Positions 36,962 to 46,899 of a DNA stretch of 64,000 nucleotides are shown piece after piece (position 1 is the stretch's first letter; each line of letters starts with the position of its first letter). Origin of the DNA: Candidatus Acidulidesulfobacter diazotrophicus (GTDB taxonomy: Bacteria > SZUA-79 > Acidulodesulfobacterales > Acidulodesulfobacteraceae); the NCBI GenBank assembly GCA_004195025.1, contig SGBB01000007.1, positions 26,412 through 90,411 of the forward strand, read 5' to 3'. The notes beneath the pieces were generated by a model that was not told where the DNA came from, did not search any database, and worked only from the letters and a program-made list of their open reading frames with translations. The translations under genes were made by a program, and so were the position numbers.

Positions 36962-38074
36962 ATGCGAATATTTAATTGTCATGCATTTAGAAAAAAAGTT
37001 GTATTACAATTAAAAAATAATTTTTTAATTTTTTTAATTGTAATATTTAGTCTTTTATTTAATGCCGTTTTATTAAATATAAACAATAATTGCGAAGCTG
37101 CAACTATAGGTGATATAACTTCAATATACGGAGCTATGAGCAACCCTTTAGTAGGCTATGGTATAGTAGTCGGACTTGACGGAACGGGAGACCAATGGGG
37201 GGTTAATGTAACTCAGCAAAGTATAGTAACTATGCTTTCAAAATTAGGTATAAATACCAATGAGTCGTCATTATATGAAATTAGAGATACTGCCGCAGTT
37301 ATGGTTACGGCAGAGCTGCCTCCTTTTGCGATTCCGGGTCAAAAAATCAATGTAACGGTAGCTTCCATAGGAAACGCAACAAGTTTGCAGGGCGGTGTTC
37401 TTCTGATGTCTCCCATGAAAGGACCTAATGGCAAAGTTTATGCGTTAGCGCAGGGCAGCATTTCTACCGGAGGGAATGTTGCCACAGATAATATTATGCC
37501 GCTTCCGGGCTACATTCCTGTTTCCGAAAATTTTCAGACTGCAGGCATTATAGATGACGGAGGTATTGTAGAAAAAGGTATTTCTATAGGATTAAATTCA
37601 TATAAAATTTTAAAATTAATTTTAAAAAATCCCGGATTTATCAATGCGGAAAGAATTACATCGGCAATAAATACAAAATTCGGCAAAGCAACTGCTTCAG
37701 ATTTAAATTCTACAACCGTAGCCGTTAACGTTAAACCTTCATTTTATGGAAAAGTTGCAAAATATATATCCGAGATAAACACAATAAATGTGAAGACCCA
37801 TACACCCGCTATTATAGTGATAGATGAAAGATCAGGTACGGTAGTAATGGGCGGAAATATCAAAATATCATCGGTAGCTATTTCAAACAGAAATATAACC
37901 GTGAAAATTAATCATAAAAAACTTCCTAAGGCTTTTTTAATTAAAAGAGGATTAACGGTAGCAAAACTTGTTAAGGCGTTAAATGCAGTCGGCGCTTCTA
38001 CCTCAAGTATTATATCTATTTTAGAAACAATAAAAGCGGCAGGAGCATTGTCGGCCAGAATAAAAGTCATCTAA
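36962..38074 (+). CDS. flgI: Flagellar P-ring protein FlgI
   Basis: Periplasmic P-ring subunit with an N-terminal signal peptide (about 15-47). Family stretches: ITSIYGAMSNPLVGYGIVVG, LDGTGDQWG, AVMVTAELPPFAIPGQKINV, TVASIGNATSLQGGVLLMSP, and VIDERSGTVVMGGNIKISSV at the C-terminus. It has 370 residues. A GGAG ribosome binding site precedes the ATG. The 204-base spacer after flgH is AT-rich with no clear promoter. Confidence 0.97.
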   Translation: MRIFNCHAFRKKVVLQLKNNFLIFLIVIFSLLFNAVLLNINNNCEAATIGDITSIYGAMSNPLVGYGIVVGLDGTGDQWGVNVTQQSIVTMLSKLGINTNESSLYEIRDTAAVMVTAELPPFAIPGQKINVTVASIGNATSLQGGVLLMSPMKGPNGKVYALAQGSISTGGNVATDNIMPLPGYIPVSENFQTAGIIDDGGIVEKGISIGLNSYKILKLILKNPGFINAERITSAINTKFGKATASDLNSTTVAVNVKPSFYGKVAKYISEINTINVKTHTPAIIVIDERSGTVVMGGNIKISSVAISNRNITVKINHKKLPKAFLIKRGLTVAKLVKALNAVGASTSSIISILETIKAAGALSARIKVI

Positions 38075-38093
38075 TAATTAAATGATAAATGAT

Positions 38094-38121
38094 TAAAGAA
38101 TTTTAATAAAAATGACGATTG
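38094..38121 (+). promoter_or_regulatory. Weak FliA (sigma-28) promoter candidate for flgM
   Basis: TAAAGAAT, 12 bases, GACGATTG resembles the sigma-28 pattern TAAAGTTT-N11-GCCGATAA but has several mismatches and one extra base of spacing. It lies 36 bases before flgM, a gene commonly controlled by sigma-28. Confidence 0.25.
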
Positions 38122-38157
38122 CTATATATAATAAATTAAATATAGCGGAGAATAATT

Positions 38158-38448
38158 ATGGCAATCGAAATTAATAGTATTTTACCTAACAATAATTCGT
38201 CCGATGTTTATAAAACGAAAGAAAAAGCTTTAAAAAATATCGGCAATTCGGGTTCTGTTCCGGCAGATTCTATCAATATATCGGATAGCGGTATGTTTAT
38301 AGAAAATATAAAAAATCAAATAAATAATGCTGGCGCGGCTAATGTTTCTAAAATAAACGATATACAAAACAATATTAAAGCAGGAACATATGCGGACAGT
38401 TCTAAGATAGCAGGCGGGATTATAAATTTAATAAATATTATTAAATAA
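38158..38448 (+). CDS. flgM: Anti-sigma-28 factor FlgM
   Basis: A 96-residue protein with the FlgM pattern: a disordered N-terminus, then DSINISDSGMFIENIKNQIN and, in the sigma-binding part, VSKINDIQNNIKAGTYADSS followed by KIAGGIINLI. FlgM binds FliA until it is exported through the finished hook. A GGAG ribosome binding site precedes the ATG. Position between flgI and flgK, and the presence of fliA, support the call. Confidence 0.85.
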   Translation: MAIEINSILPNNNSSDVYKTKEKALKNIGNSGSVPADSINISDSGMFIENIKNQINNAGAANVSKINDIQNNIKAGTYADSSKIAGGIINLINIIK

Positions 38449-38477
38449 AATAATTAAATAAAATATTATAAATCTGT

Positions 38478-38999
38478 ATGGAAAATATTATAAAAAAAAT
38501 AGATTTAATTAATCTTTTAAATTTAGTTAATATTATAAAGAAAGATATTAAAGAACTTTACAGGATAGTTCAATCAAATGTTCTGCATTCTGATCATTTG
38601 ATTGAATTTAACGAAAAACTAAGCGAAATTAATTTAAATTTAAACAGCTTAAAAACATTAATGCTAAATATAGATAATAACAATTCCGATATAAAATTTA
38701 ATAATAATATAAATAAAAAAGAAGATAAAAGCGATGCCGATGCAGAAAATAATGATGATGAAGATTTAGAATTGAATGAAATCAAAAATGAATTCAGAAA
38801 TTCTATTTATGAAATTATAAACATAAGCAGCGGACTCAGCAATTTCGTAAATAAAAGTATGCATTACAATCAGCTGACTATTTCTTTTATAATTAATTTA
38901 TTTAATAAAGATTACAACTGCGATTATAATAAAAATGCTTCATATAATAATAAAAATTTAAAAAAATCCGTTTGTTTAGTTAAGGATATAAAAATTTAA
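38478..38999 (+). CDS. flgN: FlgN-like export chaperone candidate
   Basis: A 173-residue mainly helical protein with leucine/isoleucine-rich heptads (about 5-65), an acidic low-complexity insert (about 75-100), and a second helical part with FRNSIYEIINISSGLSNFVN. FlgN chaperones the hook-filament junction proteins FlgK and FlgL. The call rests on helical character and position: right after flgM and before flgK, the usual flgM-flgN-flgK order. Sequence evidence by itself is weak. Confidence 0.5.
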   Translation: MENIIKKIDLINLLNLVNIIKKDIKELYRIVQSNVLHSDHLIEFNEKLSEINLNLNSLKTLMLNIDNNNSDIKFNNNINKKEDKSDADAENNDDEDLELNEIKNEFRNSIYEIINISSGLSNFVNKSMHYNQLTISFIINLFNKDYNCDYNKNASYNNKNLKKSVCLVKDIKI

Positions 39000-39196
39000 A
39001 AACTGAAGTATAAAATATTTAAAATATTAGATTTAATATTTATGCTAAGTAATTACTTTAATTAATGTTTTGACTGTATTATTTAAAAATAGTGAAATAT
39101 AAATCTTTGCAATTATCCTTAAAAATATAACCATATAATTAATGATTAATTATATAGGTATATAAATATAATTTATAATAATAAACTTATAAAAAA

Positions 39197-41371
39197 ATGT
39201 TAAGTATAAATAATATATTAAATATTGCCAATTCTGCATTAAACGCTAATGAGGCGGCAATGAACGTTGAAGGTCAAAATATTGCCAATGTAAATACGCC
39301 TTTTTATAATAATGAAAATCCGATTTTGTCGGAAGCGCCGGCTGTTATCGGGGCTCCTTATAATTACGGTACGGGTGTCAATTTAACCGCAATACATCGG
39401 CAAACAGATTCTTTTGTTCAAAACGAGGTTAATAGCGAAACGACTAACAACAGCTATTACAACACTCTTTATCAAGGGCTGCAGCAAATACAAAATGTTT
39501 TTAATGATACATCTGGGTCCGGATTTAATTCTGCTATAACTAAATTTTTTAACGATTGGCAAAATGTTGCAAATAATCCTTCAAGCACTGCTCAAAGAAC
39601 CGCGCTTTTATCGGATGCTTCAACTTTAACCGGAAACATTAATAATGCATACACGACAATTACCAATACCGTTGCTTCAACGGGAACATCTATAAACGGA
39701 GTAATACCGGAAATAAATTCTTATACCAAACAGATTGCAGCTTTAAATAAGCAAGTTACATATGCGCAGAATGCGGGAAGCAATGCAAACGAATTGAGAG
39801 ATCAGAGAGCAGCGGCTATAAATAGTCTGTCAAAGTTAGTTAATATATCCTATTATGAAAATCAGAACGGTAAAATTAATATATCGCTCGGCGGAAATGC
39901 ATTAGTGTCCAGTGACACGTCTTATAATTTGTCTGCTCAAATTAACGGCAAAAATGTCAGCTCGCTTAATATTATGTGGAACGGACCTGATTCTACCGTT
40001 CAAAATATCACTTCAAGCGTAACAGGAGGAACTTTAGGCGCTTATGTATATTTACAGCAGACAGCCGCTCCGTCATATATCAACCAGTTAAACTCTGTAG
40101 CGGCGGCTATTACCGATAATGTAAATTCGGCGCAATCAAACGGTTACGGTCTTAACGGTTCAACGGGAAATTATTTTTTTAGTCCTGATTTAACGACTGC
40201 GGTAGGAAAAAATTCAGCGGGAAACCCTGTAACCGATGCGACTATATCAACCGGTGCGGTTACAAATCCCCAAAATTTGACGGGGGATAGTTATACCATT
40301 ACCGCAGGAACGACTGCAGGCAGTTTTAGCGTTTATAATAATACAACAAATCAAGCTTTAAGCAGTTCTTCAGTCAACATATCTTCCACAACTAATAATT
40401 ATGGTCAAAAAGTATATACTGTAGGTTTTGACGGGGTTTCGGCGAATATAACCTCTACTTCTACGACAGGCGGCGCTCCGGCAAGCGGAGATACATTTAC
40501 GGTTAATCAGCTAACAACCGACCCTGCTTTTACAATGGCGGTTAATCCAAATTTATCTGCGTCTCAAGTTGCGGCTGCCTCTGCGGTTTCAACCGCCGTT
40601 AATCCCAATAACACCGGTAATGCCACAATTAGCGCAGGTTCGGTTATTAATCCGACGACTTATACAAATGGAACAAACCTGACAAATAGCAATGAAGGAG
40701 GGCAATATACAATAACTTATTATAATACCAGTCCTCTTCCAACTGCTACTATAAACGGAGCGACTTCATCTTATAATTTTGCAATTACAAATACGACAAC
40801 GGGAAAAACCCAATATCAAGATATAACGCCGACAACTAATTCAAGCGGACAGCCTGCATATTCTGTTTTTTTCGGAAATCAAAATTCAAATACTACTGCT
40901 AATGCGCAAAATTTTCATGTTTCAATCACAGGCACTCCTGCTAACGGTGATACGTTTACTGCAAATGTTTTATCGCCTCAATCTAATTCAACGCCTCCCG
41001 CATATGCTACGCCTTTGACTTTAACGCAAATGAACAGCATAGGTTTGCAGGGAAATAACGCTAATGCGCTTAATATAGCAAATATTCAAAACAATAATGT
41101 CAATATAAACGGTTCAAGCGAAACTATTTCAAATTCTTATGCTTCAATAGTTTCCAACATAGGCACTGTGGCTCAAAGCACCAATTCTAATTATACAAAT
41201 TCCAATTCTGTGCTTACAAATCTTAATAATCAGCTTTCTTCGTCAGTCGGAGTTAATATGAACAACCAGATGACAAATTTGACCAATTATCAAAATTCTT
41301 ATCAAGCAGCTGCAGCTCTTTCAAAATCTGCCCAAACTATAATGACTGCGCTTCTAAATATGGTGCCGTAA
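39197..41371 (+). CDS. flgK: Hook-filament junction protein FlgK
   Basis: First junction protein, 724 residues. The N-terminus has NSALNANEAAMNVEGQNIAN followed by VNTPFYN, and the D1 region contains FFNDWQNVANNPSSTAQRTA and ANELRDQRAAAINSLSKLVN, all diagnostic of FlgK. The C-terminus is GVNMNNQMTNLTNYQNSYQA followed by AAALSKSAQTIMTALLNMV. The long Thr/Asn/Ser-rich middle (about 330-600) makes it larger than the enteric protein and has repeated TISAG and NPxxxT segments, probably exposed domains. Confidence 0.95.
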   Translation: MLSINNILNIANSALNANEAAMNVEGQNIANVNTPFYNNENPILSEAPAVIGAPYNYGTGVNLTAIHRQTDSFVQNEVNSETTNNSYYNTLYQGLQQIQNVFNDTSGSGFNSAITKFFNDWQNVANNPSSTAQRTALLSDASTLTGNINNAYTTITNTVASTGTSINGVIPEINSYTKQIAALNKQVTYAQNAGSNANELRDQRAAAINSLSKLVNISYYENQNGKINISLGGNALVSSDTSYNLSAQINGKNVSSLNIMWNGPDSTVQNITSSVTGGTLGAYVYLQQTAAPSYINQLNSVAAAITDNVNSAQSNGYGLNGSTGNYFFSPDLTTAVGKNSAGNPVTDATISTGAVTNPQNLTGDSYTITAGTTAGSFSVYNNTTNQALSSSSVNISSTTNNYGQKVYTVGFDGVSANITSTSTTGGAPASGDTFTVNQLTTDPAFTMAVNPNLSASQVAAASAVSTAVNPNNTGNATISAGSVINPTTYTNGTNLTNSNEGGQYTITYYNTSPLPTATINGATSSYNFAITNTTTGKTQYQDITPTTNSSGQPAYSVFFGNQNSNTTANAQNFHVSITGTPANGDTFTANVLSPQSNSTPPAYATPLTLTQMNSIGLQGNNANALNIANIQNNNVNINGSSETISNSYASIVSNIGTVAQSTNSNYTNSNSVLTNLNNQLSSSVGVNMNNQMTNLTNYQNSYQAAAALSKSAQTIMTALLNMVP

Positions 41372-41693
41372 GAATTTGTTATTTATAAAATGGATTATAA
41401 AATTTTAAAAATATGTCATATAATATTAAAATAAAATAAATATAAACTTAAAAGGATTCATCAACTATATATTTATTAAAAATTTTTAAATAAAAATGAA
41501 AATATTTTAATTTTAAACATTTATTTGCGATAATAATATATAATAATTATAAATTTAATTATAAAGTTTGTTTTAAATTTTTAAATATTTATCGGTAATA
41601 AAACGGCAATTAAAATTATTAAAAAATAAATATATTAAATAGATAGATAGATAGATAGATAGATAATATATAGATAGGTATAAGGAGTAAAAA
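41372..41693. other. AT-rich spacer between flgK and flgL, no gene seen
   Basis: This 322-base stretch contains no plausible coding frame. The only structures are the tetranucleotide run (AGAT)6 at 41641-41665 and the flgL ribosome binding site AAGGAG at 41682-41687. The AGAT run lies close enough to the gene to affect promoter spacing if its length changes. Confidence 0.6.
41641..41665. repeat. Tetranucleotide repeat (AGAT)6 upstream of flgL
   Basis: Six uninterrupted AGAT units occur 29 bases upstream of the flgL start. Length change by slipped-strand mispairing could alter expression of flgL, but no promoter elements around it are clear. Confidence 0.8.
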
Positions 41694-42692
41694 ATGATGC
41701 AGATAACTAATAATATGATATACAATAATATAAATAACCAATTATCCAACGAATCGTTTTCTATTTATAATCTTGAAAATCAAATTTCAAGCGGTTTGCA
41801 AATTAATTCTCCGCAGGATAATCCTGCAGGGCAGGTTAATGTCTTATCATACCAAAATTCTATGTCGGATGTTAATCAATATACTTCAAATGTAAATTTG
41901 GCTAATGAAATTTCATCATTAGCATCTTCAACTTTAAATAGCGCCGTAGGGGTCGTAAATAACGCAAAAACTCTTGCTATACAAATGGCAAATAGCGCTA
42001 CTAATACGTCTATGAATAATCAGGCTGCGGCAAATGAAGTAGGGCAATTAATTAATGAAGTATCACAGATAGCAAATACAAATTATAACGGACAGAATAT
42101 ATTTACGGGTGAAAATACCTCTCAGGTTCCGGCTTATACGACATCGCAAGCTTATTACAGTGTTCCTTCTTCAACTTCCGGGGGAACGCCTACTAATATT
42201 AATTATAGTGTTTATACTTACGCTGGGAATGATGTTCAGCAAAGGTATCAGATAGCTCAAAATGAAACAATTGCTCCGAGTCTAACGGCTGATGTAATAT
42301 TCGGCAGCAGCAATCCTGCTCCTAATTCTCAAACTAGTTCTTATAGTCCGTCAGGTTTACTATCCGTTTTATCATTATTTCAATCGGAATTAAAATCAAA
42401 TACGTTTACCAACGATTCAAGCAATATTATTTCTAGTATTAACAGTGGTTTAAATACATTGCTTTCAGCTCAGGCAACTATTGGAACTAAGCAGCAAAGA
42501 TTAACCGAACAATCGCAAAGCTATCAGACTGTTACAACCAATATACAGCAACTGTTAAGTCAAACTCAAGACATTAATATTCCTCAAGCCATGACAAATC
42601 TTACTCAAGCGCAGACTACTTATCAAGCGACCCTTGCGATGTCTTCCCAGATAACACAATTAACGCCTATGCTATTAAAATACTTAGGATAA
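41694..42692 (+). CDS. flgL: Hook-filament junction protein FlgL
   Basis: Second junction protein, flagellin-like, 332 residues. N-terminal ISSGLQINSPQDNPAGQVNV is the flagellin/FlgL coil motif, followed by NSATNTSMNNQAAANEVGQL and the segment ANTNYNGQNIFTGEN. The C-terminus (IGTKQQRLTEQSQSYQTVTT, NIQQLLSQTQDINIPQAMTN) is typical. No separate flagellin gene is found in this window. An AAGGAG ribosome binding site precedes the ATG. Confidence 0.94.
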   Translation: MMQITNNMIYNNINNQLSNESFSIYNLENQISSGLQINSPQDNPAGQVNVLSYQNSMSDVNQYTSNVNLANEISSLASSTLNSAVGVVNNAKTLAIQMANSATNTSMNNQAAANEVGQLINEVSQIANTNYNGQNIFTGENTSQVPAYTTSQAYYSVPSSTSGGTPTNINYSVYTYAGNDVQQRYQIAQNETIAPSLTADVIFGSSNPAPNSQTSSYSPSGLLSVLSLFQSELKSNTFTNDSSNIISSINSGLNTLLSAQATIGTKQQRLTEQSQSYQTVTTNIQQLLSQTQDINIPQAMTNLTQAQTTYQATLAMSSQITQLTPMLLKYLG

Positions 42693-42988
42693 TGATAATA
42701 TTGCGATGTAAAAAAAGTGTAAATATTTAATTAAATTGCTTTATATCTGAGCTGTTTAATTATTTTCTCAGATTTATAAATATAAGCATAGGTTAGTTAG
42801 AGTCATTTACTTAATCAGTTACAATCAGTTACTTAGTTAGTTACTTAGTTAGTTAGATAGATACCGAATTAATTATTAAATAAAATAATTATATTATATA
42901 TTATATATTATATATTATATAATTAGCTATATGCTTGTTAATGCAGTTTTGACATAAAATAATAAATTAATTATTAAATGAAATAATT

Positions 42989-43243
42989 ATGCTTATATTA
43001 AACAGAAAAGAAGGTGAAAGCATAAGGATAGGCGACGAAATTGAAATAGAGGTAATTTCCGTGAGCGGAAGCAATGTAAAAATTGGAATAAAAGCTCCTC
43101 GTGAAGTGTCTATTTTTAGAAAAGAATTATATGATAGTATTATTTCCGAAAATATTAGCGCTTCTAAAATTAACTTAGAAAAAATGTCCGAGCTAAAATC
43201 TGCTTTGCAATATTTAGAAAAAGATTTAAACAAAAAAAAATAA
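42989..43243 (+). CDS. csrA: Translational regulator CsrA
   Basis: RNA-binding dimer, 84 residues: MLILNRKEGESIRIGDEIEI, then EVISVSGSNVKIGIKAPREV and SIFRKELYDSI, matching CsrA throughout, including the RNA-contacting Arg of the APREV segment. The C-terminal tail (about 50-84) is a longer Lys/Leu-rich helix, typical of FliW-regulated CsrA. The next gene is fliW. CsrA represses flagellin translation in such systems. Confidence 0.97.
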   Translation: MLILNRKEGESIRIGDEIEIEVISVSGSNVKIGIKAPREVSIFRKELYDSIISENISASKINLEKMSELKSALQYLEKDLNKKK

Positions 43244-43304
43244 TTGTAAAAATTATATTAAAATATATAAAATAAAATATTAAGTATTAATTAGAGGTTT
43301 TATA

Positions 43305-43763
43305 GTGAGCGCCGAAACTATTTTAGTAAAAAGCAAATATTATCCCGAAGGAGTTGAAGTAGAAAAAATAAAAATTATTGAATTCTCAAAACCTATTCTT
43401 GGTTTTAATGATTATAAAAAATTTTGCATCTTAAATGTAGATAAAGAAAAAGATGTGCCTTTTTTTATATTGCAAAGTATTGACAATGAAAATTTATGTT
43501 TTATAGTTACAGACCCAAATATTTTTTTTAAAGATTATAGCGTTCCTATAAGCGAAGAGGAAAAAGAAATTATAGATTTAAAAGATAAAAGTAAAGCTAT
43601 AATATTTGTTATAGCCACTATGGCAGCCAATATAGCAGACTCCACTGTTAATCTTAAAGCTCCTGTAGTTATTAATACTCTGAGCAATAAAGCTATTCAG
43701 TGTGTTCTTACAGATGATAATTATGCTGTTAATCAAAAATTGCCTATTGCAAGAATGGAATAA
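43305..43763 (+). CDS. fliW: Flagellar assembly factor FliW
   Basis: FliW binds either flagellin or CsrA and so couples flagellin translation to export. The 152-residue protein shows IKIIEFSKPILGFNDYKKFC, VPFFILQSIDNENLCFIVTD and a late VNLKAPVVINTLSNKAIQCV, DNYAVNQ, the family pattern. The start is GTG at 43305 with AGAGG upstream. It follows csrA in the standard pair. It is convergent with the GGDEF gene 21 bases away. Confidence 0.95.
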   Translation: MSAETILVKSKYYPEGVEVEKIKIIEFSKPILGFNDYKKFCILNVDKEKDVPFFILQSIDNENLCFIVTDPNIFFKDYSVPISEEEKEIIDLKDKSKAIIFVIATMAANIADSTVNLKAPVVINTLSNKAIQCVLTDDNYAVNQKLPIARME

Positions 43764-43784
43764 AATAAATTTTATATTATTTTT

Positions 43785-44873
43785 TTACTTATTTTTTCTC
43801 TTGTCAATAATGATTTTAGAGCCAGGCGTACTTTTTGCTTTATATTTTAAAGATGAAGTTATTTCGCTTATTTCGCCATAATGCGATACTTTTTTGTTTA
43901 TATTGGGGATGATAGATATAGACAGAGACATTAAAGGAATTTTTCTTAAAATATTAGACCTGTCATGAGTTTCAATGTAACCGTTTGATTTGTCTGTTTC
44001 ATCATAAAATGACGGTATTATTTTATCAAAATTTGAAATTATATTACTGCAAATTTCTACAATATCATTTGGATGAGAAATAATTACGAAATCATCTCCT
44101 CCGATATGACCGATAAAAACATTTCTTTTAATGTTTCTTTTGTGATTTTTTGATATATCATATGTGGTTGAAGCAATAAGTCTTGATGTTAGCATTATTA
44201 TTTCGTCTCCGCTCAAAAAACCGTATTTATCGTTATAAGATTTAAAATTATCAATATCTATATAAGCAAAAGAGCAATTTATATTGCTTAATATTTTATT
44301 TTTTACTTCGTTAATTATAGAAGAATTTCCAGGCAATTTAGTTAAAGGATTAGCATCTAATTGAGTTCTGGAAAATAATGCCGAAATTTTTACTTTATAA
44401 TGCAGTTCGCCTTTTAATAGCGGTTCTTTTATATAATCTCTCATAGCATAGCCGCAATCTAAAATTTTTTTAAAATTGAAATTACGCGATAAAATAAAAA
44501 CTAAAGGAATGTTGCTTATCACATTATCTTTTTGAATATCATCGGTTGCATTAAATATATCGTCATAAATTCTGCTGCAGTCGTTTTTTAAAGCGATGCT
44601 TTCGGTATTGTCGGACGGATTGTTATAGTTTTTACGGATAATACGTATATCGTTCAAGTCAGTTATTTTATTATTATTTTCTGATTCGCCAAAAGCATAT
44701 CTTACGTCTATTAAAATAAGGCTTGGAGGAGATACATACACGGAGTAATATGCCTGATTTATAGATTCATAAAATTGCAGGTTATAATTATTAGAAAGTT
44801 CTTTTGTAAAATAATCATTTAATTCTGGTTTTTTTTGGGAAACAATAAAAATAGTTTCTTTATTTTCGGGCAT
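43785..44873 (-). CDS. Receiver-like/GGDEF protein (putative diguanylate cyclase, GGDDF variant)
   Basis: A 362-residue protein. The N-terminal half (1-165) looks like a receiver domain with LILIDVRYAFGE and an insertion of about 60 residues before PLVFILSRNF. The C-terminal GGDEF domain has the linker LTKLPGNSSIINEVKNKI, SFAYIDIDNFKSYNDKYGFL and the active-site signature HIGGDDF in place of GG(D/E)EF. This single conservative change may allow activity. It is the last gene of a minus-strand operon with the HDOD gene. Confidence 0.82.
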   Translation of the reverse strand: MPENKETIFIVSQKKPELNDYFTKELSNNYNLQFYESINQAYYSVYVSPPSLILIDVRYAFGESENNNKITDLNDIRIIRKNYNNPSDNTESIALKNDCSRIYDDIFNATDDIQKDNVISNIPLVFILSRNFNFKKILDCGYAMRDYIKEPLLKGELHYKVKISALFSRTQLDANPLTKLPGNSSIINEVKNKILSNINCSFAYIDIDNFKSYNDKYGFLSGDEIIMLTSRLIASTTYDISKNHKRNIKRNVFIGHIGGDDFVIISHPNDIVEICSNIISNFDKIIPSFYDETDKSNGYIETHDRSNILRKIPLMSLSISIIPNINKKVSHYGEISEITSSLKYKAKSTPGSKIIIDKRKNK

Positions 44874-44898
44874 TTTAAGAGAATATTATAAAATTATT

Positions 44899-45819
44899 TT
44901 AGTTAAAAACATTTAATTCATCTTTAAAATAATAAATTTCTTCAATAATTTTTTTTAAGAAAGCTAAATCTATAGACAATACTTCCATTATTTCGTTTTT
45001 AATTTCATCCACATAAATACTTCCTGAAAAACCAATTCCTAAAGATTTAGCTAAAATATCCGATAAATTAATTATGGCAGTTTCAATTACATAGTTTTTA
45101 GAGTAATATAATTTATTTTTATTGTTAGTTATTGATTTTATATTATAATTTTTATCTATATTTTCATTACTGTATAACATCAAAAACTCATGATGAAATC
45201 TTATAGGCGTACAAATAGACGCAGGATAGTTCCATTCTCTTGTCAAATAATATCCGACATCCGCATGTGATACACTTAAAACTTCTTTCTCAGCTTCAAC
45301 ATAAATTTTTTTTTCTTCCTGAGCTAATTTTATTACGGCATTAAAATCATCTTTAAATTTTATAGCAATGATAAGTTTACCTATATCATGCAGCAAACCG
45401 GCAGAAAAAACCAAATCCTCATCGATTATTTGTTTACCGTTATTTATCTGTTTTGCAATATATTTTGCGGTTAATCCGCAAAATAGACTATGTTCCCATA
45501 GCCCTTTCATTACATCTTTCATTAAATCAAAAATAGAAGATGTAATTATAATGCTTTTTAATGTGTTGGAACCGAGCAGAACAAGAGCATGGTTTAAATT
45601 ATAAATCCTTTGAGGGAAACCGTAATAGGGAGAATTGACTATCTTGAGTATCTTGGCAGATAAGCTTATATCTTTCGTCATTAAATTTCCTATATAATTA
45701 ACTGAGACGGTATCGTCATCCATCAAATCATTAATTTTGTTAATAACCTCCGGCAATGAGGGGAGACTATACGTACTTTTAATAGCGCTCATTATTTCAT
45801 CAAATTTATCTTTTTTCAT
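44899..45819 (-). CDS. HDOD-domain signalling protein
   Basis: A 306-residue protein whose first 200 residues match the HDOD family: SLPSLPEVINKINDLMDDDT, ISLSAKILKIVNSPYYGFPQ and the segment LNHALVLLGSNTLKSIIITS. The motif LLHDIGKLIIA keeps the HD pair, but the other HD-phosphodiesterase ligands are not evident, as is usual for HDOD. These proteins occur with motility and c-di-GMP genes and are usually regulatory. It is 26 bases from the GGDEF gene and 2 bases from the next small gene, forming one transcription unit. Confidence 0.88.
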   Translation of the reverse strand: MKKDKFDEIMSAIKSTYSLPSLPEVINKINDLMDDDTVSVNYIGNLMTKDISLSAKILKIVNSPYYGFPQRIYNLNHALVLLGSNTLKSIIITSSIFDLMKDVMKGLWEHSLFCGLTAKYIAKQINNGKQIIDEDLVFSAGLLHDIGKLIIAIKFKDDFNAVIKLAQEEKKIYVEAEKEVLSVSHADVGYYLTREWNYPASICTPIRFHHEFLMLYSNENIDKNYNIKSITNNKNKLYYSKNYVIETAIINLSDILAKSLGIGFSGSIYVDEIKNEIMEVLSIDLAFLKKIIEEIYYFKDELNVFN

Positions 45820-45821
45820 AA

Positions 45822-46148
45822 TTAATCTGAATATCCCTTAGTTATCACTTCTTTAACAATATTTTCAATATCTTTCATTAATTTTATATCTTTTACAAGA
45901 ATGAATCTTTCTTCTATATCTGATAAATTATTTTTTATTGTTTCATTTTTAATATAAGCAATATCATCTCCATATTCTTTGCTATTATTTTCAATATATA
46001 TAAAAAATACATTCTGTTTTTTTATTTGATTAATTAATGATTTAGTTAATGTTGATTTTTTTGATAATAATACAATGCCGTTTTCTAAAACAATATTTTT
46101 AGCTAATATGTTGCCTTCCGAGGCCTCTTCAATTTTTATTCTTTTCAT
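45822..46148 (-). CDS. Small domain protein upstream of the HDOD gene (HD-GYP-associated N-terminal domain type)
   Basis: A 108-residue protein, first of the minus-strand operon. MKRIKIEEASEGNILAKNIV, followed by LENGIVLLSKKSTLTKSLIN and FFIYIEN, follows the pattern of the small domain that often precedes HD-GYP and HDOD proteins (xxLxxGMxLAxxVxxxxGxxLLxxGxxL). The C-terminal 45 residues are a predicted helix. It is 2 bases from the HDOD gene, so translation is probably coupled. Confidence 0.65.
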   Translation of the reverse strand: MKRIKIEEASEGNILAKNIVLENGIVLLSKKSTLTKSLINQIKKQNVFFIYIENNSKEYGDDIAYIKNETIKNNLSDIEERFILVKDIKLMKDIENIVKEVITKGYSD

Positions 46149-46512
46149 TTATAATTATATTTTTAATAAATTTATTTTTTAAGATTAAGTTATAATGGCC
46201 GTTGAATTTTAACAATGTTTAATATATTATATTGTATTATATATTAATATTATAATAAAGCAAAAAACTTAACTATAATAAATATATATTTATACTATAT
46301 AACATAAATATATATTATTGTTAAAACGAAGTTTTGATGATTGCTTCAGCTAAATACTTTAATCCTGCAATAGGAAATAATATAATCTATATTAAAATTT
46401 TAACTTAATATATAATAATATATAATAAAAATTAATTAACTTAACCGTCTTAAATTTATTATAGTAATTACGGCATTATTTATTAAATTAAATTAAATTA
46501 AATGTTATTTTT
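46149..46512. other. AT-rich divergent spacer, no gene seen
   Basis: This 364-base region lies between the minus-strand HDOD operon and the plus-strand 46513 gene, so promoters for both sides should be here. It is almost pure A and T with no coding frame. No convincing -24/-12 or sigma-28 element was found. Confidence 0.5.
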
Positions 46513-46899
46513 ATGAAATTATCTAAAATCAGCTGCGAAAAATTAATTGATTTAAAAGTAGATATTGCAAGAAAAATTCTTATATTAAATAAATATATAT
46601 TGCTTGTTATACTTGAAGGAAGAGAAAATATAAAAAATTTATCTGATATATTTGATAAAAAACAATTATTTATCAATATTATGTTAAAAATTAAAATAGA
46701 TTATAATGATTTATCAAAATTAAATGAAAACTATACAAACAAAATTATAATTTTGAAAAAAATTATTTCAGAGAATATAAATATCGAAAAAAGTATTACC
46801 GATAAATTTTCTGCAAAACAAGAAAATTTAGCTGAAAAGATAAAATTTTTAAAAAAAATAAGTTATGCTATGAAAGCCTATAAATCTAATATTACATGA
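46513..46899 (+). CDS. Small helical protein, possible flagellar export chaperone
   Basis: A 128-residue protein rich in Ile, Leu and Lys that is nearly all helix, with heptad spacing over about 40-125 (LSKLNENYTNKIIILKKIIS). It lacks a signal peptide. It resembles small FlgN/FliT-type chaperones in size and character, but there is no specific motif, so the function is unknown. It is followed by a PilZ gene 87 bases later and its 3' end is partly copied there. Confidence 0.5.
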   Translation: MKLSKISCEKLIDLKVDIARKILILNKYILLVILEGRENIKNLSDIFDKKQLFINIMLKIKIDYNDLSKLNENYTNKIIILKKIISENINIEKSITDKFSAKQENLAEKIKFLKKISYAMKAYKSNIT

